The notes under the pieces: generated by a model | What the model saw: the letters and a program-made list of their open reading frames with translations, nothing else | The model's database searches: none | What the model was told of the DNA's origin: nothing | Part shown: positions 45,530 to 54,487 of the stretch, in pieces | Layout: every line of letters starts with the position of its first letter | How positions within the stretch are numbered: the stretch's first letter is position 1 | Program-made: the position numbers and the translations under genes | From: Desmonostoc muscorum FACHB-395 | Lineage (GTDB): Bacteria; Cyanobacteriota; Cyanobacteriia; Cyanobacteriales; Nostocaceae | Assembly: GCF_014698035.1 (NCBI RefSeq) | Contig: NZ_JACJSF010000006.1 | Span: 140,114 to 204,113 of the forward strand | Reading direction: 5' to 3' | DNA length: 64,000 nucleotides

Positions 45530-46375
45530 ATGTCCTTTGATAACCTCTGCAAACTCCTGTCCGAAAAACATCCTGCTACCTTTGCCAGTTGGGTATTAGG
45601 AACACCGCAAACTTCCGTCAAAGTCCTCAAAACCGAATTGAGCATTGAACCAATTCGCGCTGATTATGTCACATTTTTACAATTAGAAGGACGCATTCTC
45701 CATCTGGAATTTCAAACCAAACTAGAATCTACGCCACCCCTACCCTTGCGGATGCTAGATTATTGGGTACGCTTGTATCGTTTGTATCGTCTACCAATAA
45801 CGCAAGTTGTCGTATTATTGCTTCCCCCTTCACCAGAAACAGTAATTGAAACTGTCTTCTGTGTGGAAACTACTCGTCACGAATATCGCGTGATTCGCTT
45901 ATGGGAAGAAAATCCCGAACTATTCCTCAACGATCCAGCTTTGTTACCATTAGCACCACTGGCCGCAACCACGCAACCCCAAGCTTTGTTGCAACAAGTT
46001 GTGGGAAAAGTTAGCCAACTTGAACCAAGACAACGACCAGAAATTTCTGCTTACACCCAAATCTTAGCGGGGTTAAAATACAATCAAGATTTGATTCGAC
46101 AATTATTTCGGGAGGGTATGATGCGCGAGTCAGTGATTTATCAAGAAATTCTCGCTGAAGGTGAACAACGAGGCGAACAACGAGGACGAAAAGCAGAAGG
46201 GCAATTGCTCATTCTCCGTCAACTTACTCGACGGGTGGGAGAATTACCCCAAGATATGCTAAACCGGATTGAAACTCTCTCCTTAGAACAATTAGAAAAT
46301 CTCGGTGAAGCATTATTGGATTTTCAGGCGATCGCGGATTTAGAAGCCTGGTTTGCTACATTAGAGTTCAATTAA
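45530..46375 (+). CDS. Rpn/PD-(D/E)XK nuclease-like protein with DUF4351
   Basis: 281 residues. The N-terminal part resembles the Rpn (recombination-promoting nuclease / putative transposase) family: ADYVTFLQLEGRILHLEFQT (acidic and Glu-x-x residues of the nuclease core) and MLDYWVRLYRLYRLPITQVV. After a Gln/Arg-rich EGEQRGEQRGRKAEGQ stretch, the C-terminal ~55 residues are DUF4351 (LRQLTRRVGELPQDMLNRIE). Rpn-type proteins promote DNA rearrangement in some bacteria. It converges with the next gene, overlapping by 15 bp at the ends. Confidence 0.9.
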   Translation: MSFDNLCKLLSEKHPATFASWVLGTPQTSVKVLKTELSIEPIRADYVTFLQLEGRILHLEFQTKLESTPPLPLRMLDYWVRLYRLYRLPITQVVVLLLPPSPETVIETVFCVETTRHEYRVIRLWEENPELFLNDPALLPLAPLAATTQPQALLQQVVGKVSQLEPRQRPEISAYTQILAGLKYNQDLIRQLFREGMMRESVIYQEILAEGEQRGEQRGRKAEGQLLILRQLTRRVGELPQDMLNRIETLSLEQLENLGEALLDFQAIADLEAWFATLEFN

Positions 46376-46699
46376 CTTGAATCCCCAAGGTTTGAGAGCC
46401 GCTAAAGCTATTTCTTCACTTACACCTTCATAAGCTTCCCATTCCAATGGGTGTTCTTTAGGATGTCCGTCGCCGACATTACCTGCAACCTTAATTATTG
46501 GACAGTTGGCGATGCGATCGCGCTCCAACCCTTTTGGAACTACTAGTTGGACTTTGTGACCGATAAACTTCGCTGTACTTTCTTCAGCAATCGATTCACG
46601 GATTAAACAAATATCACCAGCGGTCCCCCAAGTAGTTTGGTAGATGTGGAGGAATGATATATAAGGTGCTGGTTTGATGGATCTTTTTAGAACATGCAT
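46361..46699 (-). CDS. Hypothetical protein
   Basis: 112 residues with a basic N-terminus and a mixed alpha/beta pattern (KVQLVVPKGLERDRIANCPI). No known domain recognised. Its 3' end overlaps that of the Rpn-like gene by 15 bp in opposite orientation. Confidence 0.5.
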   Translation of the reverse strand: MHVLKRSIKPAPYISFLHIYQTTWGTAGDICLIRESIAEESTAKFIGHKVQLVVPKGLERDRIANCPIIKVAGNVGDGHPKEHPLEWEAYEGVSEEIALAALKPWGFKLIEL

Positions 46700-46937
46700 T
46701 ATCTGTAATCCTTACACTATGAATCAAAAATCATAAATCATATAAGTATTTTCTATCACGTTCGTAGGGAAGAAGAATGTTTTTAACTCACTTTTTGCAC
46801 CTAGTCTAAGTGATGTAGAGACTTCTTGGTGGAATATAGTGGTTTTCTAGTCATAATACAGACCTAACCCCCAGCCCCTTCCATTGTAGGGAAGGGGAGT
46901 TAAGATCAGAGTGGAATGGCATACAAAGGAGCGATTG

Positions 46938-49463
46938 CTAGAACACGATAATTGCCCATAAACTAGCTGCCAAAGCGATCGCGGCTAAATGTTGCCCAAG
47001 GAGGGATTTCACTGGTTGCTTGGCAATTTTTTGCGTTAATAACATAGTCATCAACACTGAGAAAATTATCGTTGTACCTTGCAAAAAGGCAATCACAGCC
47101 GGGTGAGCAACCAATATTGGCAATTGTTCTCCACCCAAACCAAGAGTAGCAAAGGTAACAGGTAAAATCTGTCCGCCTTCGCCTAAGCCCAAACGCAAAT
47201 AGTGAGCCAAGTTTCCGCCCAACACCAATGGTAAATAGCCATAAGCAAGTTCTACAAATGATTTTGGCTTTCGGTTAAAGTTCAACAATTTCAGCAAACG
47301 ATAAACCCCAAAGGTAAAGATCGCTGGGATAATTAACACTAGCAGCGATAATCCGAAGTGCTGCCAAAACTGAGTTAAATCCAGTTGTAAACCCAACCAA
47401 GATTGCAATTCTGGCAAGCGATGCAGATATATCCCACCCAACAGCAAAAACAATAATGCTACTTCATAAGTGCGGGGTACATGAGTTGTCCACAATTCAA
47501 TTCCAGGGGGACGCAAGTTGAATTCAACGGAACGATGGGGACAGGCTTTCAGGCAAGTCATGCACAATACGCAATCTCTGTTATCTTCTAACTGCGCGGG
47601 GTGGGAGTATAAAGGACATCCATTAGTTTCCATTCCTTCGCCCTTTTGCGGCCCACCTTTATAGCACTGATAGGTAGTGCAACTGGCAGAACATATCCCT
47701 TGCTGGGCGCGGAGTTCCGTCATTGAGAGTTTGGCAAATAAGCCATTCATCCCACCAATGGGGCAGAGATAACGACACCAAAACCGCCGCTCAAAAATGG
47801 CAGAGAAAATCATCGCCCCGGCGGTAATTAACAGCAGCAAACAAGCGCTGAGGTAAGCGGTATTTTCTAAATGCCAGAGTTCTTCCCATAAGAAAATTAG
47901 GGTGAATAAACCAAACATGAACCATCCGCCCCACTTCTCAGCTTGCTGTCTCGGCCAGCGTTTGAGTTGTCGTGGCCACAGCCAGAGAGATAACTTTTGG
48001 GTAATTTCGCCGTAAATCATGAAGGGACAAACAGAACACCAAATGCGTCCCAAAAAGGGAAAGAGAAATAAGAAGAAAGGCCACCACCAAGCCCAAAATA
48101 GATTTAATACGAAATTGCGATCGCGGGTTTGTGGCCCAATAAATAACACCGCAACGATGATTGCAAAAACCGTTGCAGTAAAACCATAGTTAATGCGATC
48201 GGGCCACCAAGGACTACGCAAAAACCGCCGCAAACTAGGATAGGCATTTAACAGATTTACTCGAAATCGTTTTTTCTTTGTTTCGGCTGGCCAGAAAATT
48301 TCTTCTGTTAATTCATCAGTACCCTCAGCTTGCACGATCGCTCTTTCTACCAGATTTTTTAATTCCTTGAGGTTCCCAGGAAAATCATAAGACTGGAGGC
48401 GACGCAAAGCTTCTGGGGTAATATGCGGTTTCGGAACGCCTCTAGAGCGAATGTAGAGACTTGTATAATATTCAACCTGCGCCTGAATATCAGCTTTTCG
48501 CACCCTTAGCGGTGGTACTTTAATAATGTGACCAACGGAACGTTCAATTGTCGGCTGAGTTTTTTCGGAAACAATCAGAATGCGTGCTTTACTGGGACGA
48601 GGTTGGGCTACTGTTTCTCCAGAACGACTGACGGGGGTATACATGCCAGTTTTGAGCAACTGCGTCACGGGAGGTAATAATTCTTCGGGTAGTTCTTGGA
48701 TGTTATTGAGAACTAAAGTACCTTCTCCCAACCATTCCAATAGTCCTGGTTTACCGCCAGCGCGACCAAATAAGTCTGCGCCGCTAGTTTGCAGAATACC
48801 GCAATTTACTTTAATGATTGGTTCTCGCCGTTTTGGAGAACCAAAGTGGATAAGTGCTGCTATATTGTCTTTTTCTAACCCTGGTTCACCGAAAATATCT
48901 ACTGATTTGCGATCAGCAGCAGCTTCTCGAATTTGCTCCCGCAGGCGCACAGCATAGCGACTTGTACCGACAATTCCGCGTTGGGCTTTGGTAACTAAAT
49001 ATGGACGCAAAGCTACAGAACGTTCTTGTTCATAGCCAAGTGCAGATGTTACCTGAGCTAATTCTTGAACCAATTGGCGGGAAAAAGCCTGAGCAATTTC
49101 GGGATATTGGGTGGCTAAAGCCCGAAATTTAGCAGCAGGTACAACCCACAAATGACATTCAGTTACGGTAGTAATTGTCAATGGAGTTAATTCTTCCAAC
49201 AGCAATTCTTTGAGGTGAATCACTGCACCAGGGAGGAACCCACAAGCTAATGCTGGATTAGTTTCATTGGTAGTATTGCTGTCGAGTTGACCTTCGACGA
49301 GAATATAAAGGGCTTCTGGAGGAGTGCCTTCGCTAACTAAGTCAGTTTCGGCACTTACAACTTGTTCTTCAATTACTTGTGCGATCGCATTTAACACTTC
49401 AGGCGAGAGAATTCCTAAAGTGGTGCGTTCCTGTAGCCATATAACCGTTTCTGGAGATGTCAT
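46938..49463 (-). CDS. cNMP-type / degenerate sigma-54-AAA / membrane polyferredoxin fusion
   Basis: 841 residues. In order: a cyclic-nucleotide-binding-like domain (about 12-135, LYILVEGQL and LWVVPAAKF), an AAA domain of the sigma-54 activator type (about 165-390), then a membrane part with several helices and four Cys clusters: WCSVCP (475-480), WCRYLCP (562-568), C-x3-C-x4-C near 591-600 with a distant C616, and CVLCMTCLKACP (631-642). The last matches a 4Fe-4S ferredoxin motif; the whole is NapH/CcoG-like polyferredoxin. The AAA domain lacks Walker A (GEPGLEKDN) and Walker B (LVLNNIQEL) residues, and lacks the GAFTGA loop, so it cannot act as a sigma-54 activator. Cyanobacteria are not known to have sigma-54. 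It probably moves electrons at the membrane, with a sensory N-terminus. Confidence 0.85.
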   Translation of the reverse strand: MTSPETVIWLQERTTLGILSPEVLNAIAQVIEEQVVSAETDLVSEGTPPEALYILVEGQLDSNTTNETNPALACGFLPGAVIHLKELLLEELTPLTITTVTECHLWVVPAAKFRALATQYPEIAQAFSRQLVQELAQVTSALGYEQERSVALRPYLVTKAQRGIVGTSRYAVRLREQIREAAADRKSVDIFGEPGLEKDNIAALIHFGSPKRREPIIKVNCGILQTSGADLFGRAGGKPGLLEWLGEGTLVLNNIQELPEELLPPVTQLLKTGMYTPVSRSGETVAQPRPSKARILIVSEKTQPTIERSVGHIIKVPPLRVRKADIQAQVEYYTSLYIRSRGVPKPHITPEALRRLQSYDFPGNLKELKNLVERAIVQAEGTDELTEEIFWPAETKKKRFRVNLLNAYPSLRRFLRSPWWPDRINYGFTATVFAIIVAVLFIGPQTRDRNFVLNLFWAWWWPFFLFLFPFLGRIWCSVCPFMIYGEITQKLSLWLWPRQLKRWPRQQAEKWGGWFMFGLFTLIFLWEELWHLENTAYLSACLLLLITAGAMIFSAIFERRFWCRYLCPIGGMNGLFAKLSMTELRAQQGICSASCTTYQCYKGGPQKGEGMETNGCPLYSHPAQLEDNRDCVLCMTCLKACPHRSVEFNLRPPGIELWTTHVPRTYEVALLFLLLGGIYLHRLPELQSWLGLQLDLTQFWQHFGLSLLVLIIPAIFTFGVYRLLKLLNFNRKPKSFVELAYGYLPLVLGGNLAHYLRLGLGEGGQILPVTFATLGLGGEQLPILVAHPAVIAFLQGTTIIFSVLMTMLLTQKIAKQPVKSLLGQHLAAIALAASLWAIIVF

Positions 49464-49558
49464 CCTAAGTTCTCCGTGTAGGCTGCTGTATAACCAGAAT
49501 TATCCCTTGAAGCTGAGTCAAGAATTTAAAATTCTGAATTCTGAATTCTGAATCAAGT

Positions 49559-50002
49559 TCAGATCGGACTACACTTTAGCTTTTCCTTTAACTTCTCCAG
49601 TAAGTTCCAAGACCTTGTTTCATTTTCAGAGATAAACAGAGGAAGCCAATAGATAGCTTTCTCCATTAACCTATTACTATCATTATTTAAATCTTCAATT
49701 AATTTTACTACTGACTTAAATCCCAGCTTAGGAATTGCAAAATCTAACCATAATTTAATAGTTTGAGCATTGGATTCTAAAACTCCATAGTTAAACATTT
49801 TTGTGACATAATCTCTTGTATGCAAGACCTTCTTTGCTATTACAATAGTAACCAGGCTTTTTTGTTCAACCATGCTCTTGATAATTTCATATACTGCAAC
49901 TTCAGGTATTGATTTCAGATAATCTAAAATTACCTTTTCCTCCTGAGAAGTTAAGGATCTATAAGTACTAGTCTGTATTAATTGTTGAACACGATCATTC
50001 AT
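49559..50002 (-). CDS. Helical hypothetical protein, possible immunity partner
   Basis: 147 residues, all-helical (YDVTKMFNYGV-like segments, IKLWLDFAIPKLGFKSVVKL, WNLLEKLKEKLKC). It follows the toxin-like gene at 50012 by 9 bp on the same strand, the order typical of polymorphic-toxin immunity genes. No known immunity family is recognised; the role is inferred from position. Confidence 0.45.
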   Translation of the reverse strand: MNDRVQQLIQTSTYRSLTSQEEKVILDYLKSIPEVAVYEIIKSMVEQKSLVTIVIAKKVLHTRDYVTKMFNYGVLESNAQTIKLWLDFAIPKLGFKSVVKLIEDLNNDSNRLMEKAIYWLPLFISENETRSWNLLEKLKEKLKCSPI

Positions 50003-50011
50003 AAGTTATTG

Positions 50012-50485
50012 TCAAAATCCATAAGGTATGAAAAGGTTTAATGGCAAACCAGCGTTACCTGCTGAATTAGCTGATGGTTTGTAGTGACCAGAAGCATTAT
50101 TCCAATATTTAATTTGACCTTTATTGTTTTTATTATGACCAAAGCGAATTTGACCTGCAAAGGCAACGTTATTACCTCTTGCAATATCAATATGACTTCC
50201 GAAACTAAATTTTTGCCTTGCTATATATATCTGGCCTCTCTGCACTACAAAGTTATACTCATCATTAGGTGTAAACACTTTTTTGTGAGGTGTTTTATAT
50301 CTCCACTTCTTGCCATCAAAGAAAAGTTCATTACGTCGAATATAACTAGGAATATCTTCGGGATATAGATTCGCAAAATATTCTGCTCCTGAACTACCTC
50401 CTGATGGCAGTCCTGAATCAATAGTATGCCAAGGGCTAGGAAATAGTGCAGAATATTTTGGTACGTAAGAAAGTCTAAGTTGCAC
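50012..50485 (-). CDS. Possible polymorphic-toxin C-terminal module (5' truncated)
   Basis: 157 residues from a GTG. The C-terminal ~80 residues (QIYIARQKFSFGSHIDIARG, AGQIRFGHNKNNKGQIKYWN and SGHYKPSANSAG) have the look of a toxin tip with repeated His/Asn and Gly turns. The frame is open upstream of the GTG for 15 more codons (PESIVKINLPDVQLRL reads as protein) until a stop inside the divergent transaldolase gene, so the module is probably the cut-off end of a larger toxin. Function not shown. Confidence 0.45.
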   Translation of the reverse strand: MQLRLSYVPKYSALFPSPWHTIDSGLPSGGSSGAEYFANLYPEDIPSYIRRNELFFDGKKWRYKTPHKKVFTPNDEYNFVVQRGQIYIARQKFSFGSHIDIARGNNVAFAGQIRFGHNKNNKGQIKYWNNASGHYKPSANSAGNAGLPLNLFIPYGF

Positions 50486-50524
50486 ATCTGGTAAATTAAT
50501 TTTAACAATCGATTCAGGAAAATT

Positions 50525-51160
50525 ATGGCACTATATCTAGACTCAGCGATCGCATCTGAAGCCGAAGTTGTTAAGCTTTGGGGATGGGTGAAAGGCATTA
50601 CCACAAATCCCACGCTGTTGTCTCAAAGTGATACTCCACCAGAAACCACGCTCAAAAATTTGGTTGCCTTGACTTCTGGCCCTTTATACTATCAACTTGT
50701 GGCATCTGATAAAGCTGGGATGTTAGCTGAAGGTAGAAAAGCTTTTGAGATTATTGGTTCACAAACAATTTTGAAGATTCCCGCAACACCGTTAGGTTTT
50801 GAAGTGGTGGCGAGTCTATCCTCAGAAATTACCTGTTCGGTGACAGCAATTTACAGTGCAGCACAGGCAGCAGTAGCACGGGAAGCAGGAGCGAAAATTG
50901 CCATAGCTTATGTAAATCGGGCTACGCGGTTGTTAGGTGACGGTATTGCCTTAGTGCGAGATATGGCTAGCGTCCTCAAAGGCAGTGATACTGAAATCTT
51001 GGCAGCTAGTATCAAATCTCCCGAAGAAGCAGCAGCCTCATTGCAAGCCGGGGCCCATCATTTGACTTTACCATTGGCAATGTTGCAAGCGATCGCAACT
51101 CATGAATTTTCACAGAAAACTGTTGAAGAATTCGCTAAAGGAGGCATTGGTTTAAAATAA
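50525..51160 (+). CDS. Transaldolase / fructose-6-phosphate aldolase family
   Basis: 211 residues, the size of the short (FSA/TalC) class. It shows KGITTNPTLLSQS, the Schiff-base Lys region TILKIPATPLGFEV (Lys at about 84), and SVTAIYSAAQAAVAREAGAK. It would cleave or form sugar phosphates with dihydroxyacetone units; the exact reaction (transaldolase or FSA) cannot be told. Divergent from the toxin-like gene with about 40 bp between starts. Confidence 0.92.
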   Translation: MALYLDSAIASEAEVVKLWGWVKGITTNPTLLSQSDTPPETTLKNLVALTSGPLYYQLVASDKAGMLAEGRKAFEIIGSQTILKIPATPLGFEVVASLSSEITCSVTAIYSAAQAAVAREAGAKIAIAYVNRATRLLGDGIALVRDMASVLKGSDTEILAASIKSPEEAAASLQAGAHHLTLPLAMLQAIATHEFSQKTVEEFAKGGIGLK

Positions 51161-51187
51161 TTCGTAATTCGTAATTCGTAATTAAAT

Positions 51188-51280
51188 ATGAGTTTGTCAG
51201 ATATCCCTAATCTCTGGGTTCCTCTAGCGCTTTTAGGTTTAATTATTGTCGCTGCTGTATTTTTTAGTCGTAGCAATTGA
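51188..51280 (+). CDS. 30-residue small membrane protein
   Basis: ATG at 51188 to TGA at 51280. The peptide has a polar start, a Trp, and one transmembrane helix (VPLALLGLIIVAAVFFSR), ending in SRSN. It is too short for standard gene finding. It resembles the size and form of photosystem or cytochrome small subunits, but matches none that I recognise. Translation is not proven; there is no strong Shine-Dalgarno. Confidence 0.4.
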   Translation: MSLSDIPNLWVPLALLGLIIVAAVFFSRSN

Positions 51281-51319
51281 TTAGTAAAGTATTACAGTTG
51301 AAGTGGAGGTATTAGCTCT

Positions 51320-52006
51320 ATGTTCGCTGTTGTGACACCCGATACAATCCATTTGCCCCCAGGCGCAGTAGTACGCCTACCCGGAAGTTGGCAAGATTAT
51401 CAAGCACTGAATAAACAACTAGGCGATCGCTCTTCGCCTCGTATTAAGTATCGAGATGGAGAAATTCTCTTGATGGCACCACTACCAGAACATGGGCGTA
51501 AAGTCAGTGTAATTGCAGATGTAGTAAAAGTTTTGCTCGACCATCTGGGGCGAGAATACGAGGCATTTACCCCAATTACAATGGAACTGCCACAGGAAAG
51601 TGGTATAGAACCAGACTACTGTTTTTATATTGAAAACTGGGAGGCAATTACAGGTAAAGATCGCATCAATTGGGGCGTTGATCCATCTCCCTATTTGGTG
51701 GTGGAGATAGACATCACCAGCTACACAGATGTGAATGACTACCTGCCTTATCGAGTACCAGATGTTTGGTTGTTCAGGAAGAACCAGCTTGTAATTTACA
51801 CATTGCAAGGTGATGTCTACCAACAAGCCGCTTCTCTGCGAGACGCTCCGCGAACGCGTCTACGCTACACAGTTGAAAGCAGTAGCCGTTATTTCTCTAA
51901 CATCAATGTGTCAGAGGTAGTCACAGAGTGTTTAAAAATTGCCTACGACCGTAATACTAGCGCCGCAATTCGGGAATTACGACGGAAATTGGCGAATGAG
52001 AGTTAA
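51320..52006 (+). CDS. Uma2 family putative endonuclease with repeat-derived insert
   Basis: 228 residues. PD-(D/E)XK layout: PRIKYRDGEILLMAPL, GIEPDYCFYIEN, YLVVEIDITSYTDVNDYLPY and VWLFRKNQLVIYTL. Near residue 170-183 a stretch ASLRDAPRTRLR interrupts the usual join between strands. Its DNA (51830-51869) matches the dispersed palindromic family seen in intergenic DNA (CTTCTCTGCGAGACGCT type), so a repeat has inserted in frame. A second Uma2 gene is at 16795. Confidence 0.9.
   Translation: MFAVVTPDTIHLPPGAVVRLPGSWQDYQALNKQLGDRSSPRIKYRDGEILLMAPLPEHGRKVSVIADVVKVLLDHLGREYEAFTPITMELPQESGIEPDYCFYIENWEAITGKDRINWGVDPSPYLVVEIDITSYTDVNDYLPYRVPDVWLFRKNQLVIYTLQGDVYQQAASLRDAPRTRLRYTVESSSRYFSNINVSEVVTECLKIAYDRNTSAAIRELRRKLANES
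51830..51869 (+). repeat. Palindromic repeat inserted in the Uma2 coding frame
   Basis: Contains GAGACGCTCCGCGAACGCGTC, with arms GACGC / GCGTC, and encodes ASLRDAPRTRLR. A diverged relative lies at about 37222-37262. Confidence 0.7.
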
Positions 52007-52034
52007 AATTCCTACCTTGGGATGCTTGCTAGAG

Positions 52035-54233
52035 CTACATACGTTTTAAATCTTGTAACACTGCGGCGGCTGATTGATAGCGATCGCTAAAATGATAGCA
52101 AACCATTTTATCTAAAATGACCGCCAATTCTTCCCTAACTGGCACTGTATGCCTCCACATCACATTCCCCGTTTCTGGATCTGGGTGTAATTCTTGCGGT
52201 GGTATTCCAGTTATGGCTTGAATACCAATCATTCCTAAAGCATAAATGTCACTACATAGACGGGGATGGCCTGCAAATTGTTCTGGAGGTGCATAACCCC
52301 GTGTCCCGATGGCTACTGTAGCTAATTCTGTTTGCTCGTTAGTCGGCGGTTGCATCAATTTGACTGCACCAAAATCAATCAATACCAGCCGATTATCTTG
52401 AGCGCATCTAATAATATTAGTTGGCTTGATATCACGATGAATCACTCGATGTTGGTGAACAAATTCTAGAACTTCTAAAACTTGTTTGAACATCTCTATA
52501 ACAAATGATTCGCTCTGCACATCCTGCACAGGTGGTAATTCTTCACTTAAAGTATGTCCTTCGATATATTGTTGAATTAAATAAAATTCTTGGTCATCTT
52601 CAAAATAAGCAAGTAGTTCAGGAATCTGATGATGTTTACCCAAAGATTCTAATATTTCAGCTTCACTATGAAACAATCTGCGAGCAACTTGCAAAAATCG
52701 TGTATCTTGACGGGCTGGCATTAACTTTTTAACTACACAAGTAGGATTACCCGGTCGTTGAGTATCCTGTGCTAAATAAGTGCGACCGAATCCACCTGCA
52801 CCAAGAACTTGAGAAATTTTGTAACGTCCACCCAAAAGCAAATTACTTGATTTTATTTCTGGTGAATCAACTGGGAGAGGAAAACTAAGAGATGAATCGG
52901 GAATTGCGGTTTTGTCTTCTAAGAGTACATTTAATTGTGCGATCGCTTCTTGTTGTTTTTCAACTTGCAGAATAATCACCTGAGTTTGTCGCTGATTTTG
53001 GTAGCTAGTATAAGCGATCGCACAAATACTAGTAACAACCAAAGTAAGAGCAGAAGGAATTAAAGGCACCCATCCAGCTTGCAAAAACAAACCAATGCAG
53101 ATTCCTACTAACCCAAGTAGAGTTGTCCCTCCCACCACTAGCAACAGCAAGGGATTTTGCCACCGCCATACGATAATTCCACCTAAAAGCGACCAGCCCC
53201 ACATCCAAATAAATTCTGCCCAGTCTGGCCAATACCAAATTAGAGGTCGCCCATCCAACACTGTACTGATGAGTTGACTTGCTATCTGTGCATGAATAAA
53301 CAGAGCAGGCATTCTGGCTGGTTGATCTGGCAAAGTGCTGTATGGTGTATAAAATCCGCCTGGAGGTAAATTAGCCGCAGTAGTGCCGATAATTACAAGA
53401 CGGTCTTTGAATAAACTGGAGTTAACTTGACCACTGAGGACTTGCGTTAGGGTTACTTGATCGGCAAAACTGTTAGGGTGACGGTAATTTAATAATATTT
53501 GATAGCCATCTGTATCCAGATGTTGATAGCTACCGGAATTAGGTTGTAAACGCGGAAAGAGGGTTTTACCTAACTGTAATTCTTTTTTATTAGTAAACTT
53601 GTATTCAATACCTTGTTTCTCTAGATAATTCATTGCTATTAGCGCCCCAAAAGCAAATGATGTTGTACATTTATTATCTGTAGAGTAAGCAAATAATAAA
53701 CTACGACGGAGAATTTGGTCGTTTTCATTGTCAGAAACGACATCGCTAAACCCAACATTATCTATAGGAAAATTAGGCGGTGGCGGAATTTCATCTCTAC
53801 CCAAACTGCTGAAAAAACAAGTGCTGACAATGTTATCTTGATTTTGAAAATTAATTGCCAAATTGTTGTTTTCTGGTTGGAAAAGATATAAACCAACGAT
53901 TCGCGGTTGATAAGACTCGATTTTTTTTAATAGCTGATTAATTGTCCGATCTGATAAAGCCCATTTCTCTCGTTTGAGATCGTCGTCAGTTATTTTTACT
54001 AGCAAAATCCGCCGATCGGGTGCTTGTGCTGGACGCGATCGCAACATTTCATCATAAACTCTTAACTCCCAAGGCTGTAACCATTTGAGTTCCCGAATTT
54101 CCCAGATAAAGACGGTGACTCCCACACTGGTAAATAAAATAATCTGCAACCAGCTTTTGTTCTTGGAAGTTTCACGGGAATCCTGAACTTTGATAAAAGG
54201 GACACGGAGTTTTTTTAATAGTCCACTAATCAC
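52035..54233 (-). CDS. CHASE2-domain serine/threonine protein kinase
   Basis: About 732 residues from a GTG at 54233; a TTG at 54278 would add 15 residues. A first membrane helix (LQIILFTSVGVTVFIWEI) leads to a CHASE2 sensor domain (about 45-325), then three close helices (about 330-410), a short coiled region, and a kinase domain from about 472. Kinase motifs are GAGGFGRTY (Gly loop), VVKKL (Lys), HRDIKPTNII and LIDFGAVK. It would sense an extracytoplasmic signal and phosphorylate proteins on Ser/Thr. It stands alone. Confidence 0.93.
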   Translation of the reverse strand: MISGLLKKLRVPFIKVQDSRETSKNKSWLQIILFTSVGVTVFIWEIRELKWLQPWELRVYDEMLRSRPAQAPDRRILLVKITDDDLKREKWALSDRTINQLLKKIESYQPRIVGLYLFQPENNNLAINFQNQDNIVSTCFFSSLGRDEIPPPPNFPIDNVGFSDVVSDNENDQILRRSLLFAYSTDNKCTTSFAFGALIAMNYLEKQGIEYKFTNKKELQLGKTLFPRLQPNSGSYQHLDTDGYQILLNYRHPNSFADQVTLTQVLSGQVNSSLFKDRLVIIGTTAANLPPGGFYTPYSTLPDQPARMPALFIHAQIASQLISTVLDGRPLIWYWPDWAEFIWMWGWSLLGGIIVWRWQNPLLLLVVGGTTLLGLVGICIGLFLQAGWVPLIPSALTLVVTSICAIAYTSYQNQRQTQVIILQVEKQQEAIAQLNVLLEDKTAIPDSSLSFPLPVDSPEIKSSNLLLGGRYKISQVLGAGGFGRTYLAQDTQRPGNPTCVVKKLMPARQDTRFLQVARRLFHSEAEILESLGKHHQIPELLAYFEDDQEFYLIQQYIEGHTLSEELPPVQDVQSESFVIEMFKQVLEVLEFVHQHRVIHRDIKPTNIIRCAQDNRLVLIDFGAVKLMQPPTNEQTELATVAIGTRGYAPPEQFAGHPRLCSDIYALGMIGIQAITGIPPQELHPDPETGNVMWRHTVPVREELAVILDKMVCYHFSDRYQSAAAVLQDLKRM

Positions 54234-54416
54234 AGCGTTGCGGCAGTAGCCTGAATTGGGTAGATGTTGCAGGCGCAAAAGTTAATTTTCGGACTCTAGG
54301 TTAAAAGCTCATTAACCTGAGCTTCTCTATTAATGTAGCAATTTACTTGTTGGTGAGAAACCTTGGCGTATTTCTACTCTTAAAGCAAGCTGACGCGCAG
54401 CATCAACTATAGAAAT

Positions 54417-54447
54417 AAGCGATGTCTACGACAGGTTATGACGACGC
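54417..54447 (-). repeat. GCGTAGGCGTAGCCCG-family repeat, degenerate reverse copy
   Basis: AGCGATGTCTACGACAGGTT and following GACGACGC is a decayed reverse copy of the family at 17545. Confidence 0.55.
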
Positions 54448-54487
54448 TAGTTCGCTCTTATCCTCTCCCATTGCCCGCGCAATGGCA

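Noticed and set aside
45249..45530. 93-codon open frame before the Rpn-like gene
   Set aside because: It crosses a fold-back element and a direct repeat, and has no coding pattern or family similarity.
46938..49463. A functional sigma-54 transcription activator
   Set aside because: Walker A, Walker B and the sigma-54 contact loop are not conserved, no C-terminal DNA-binding helix-turn-helix exists, and the chain continues into membrane helices.
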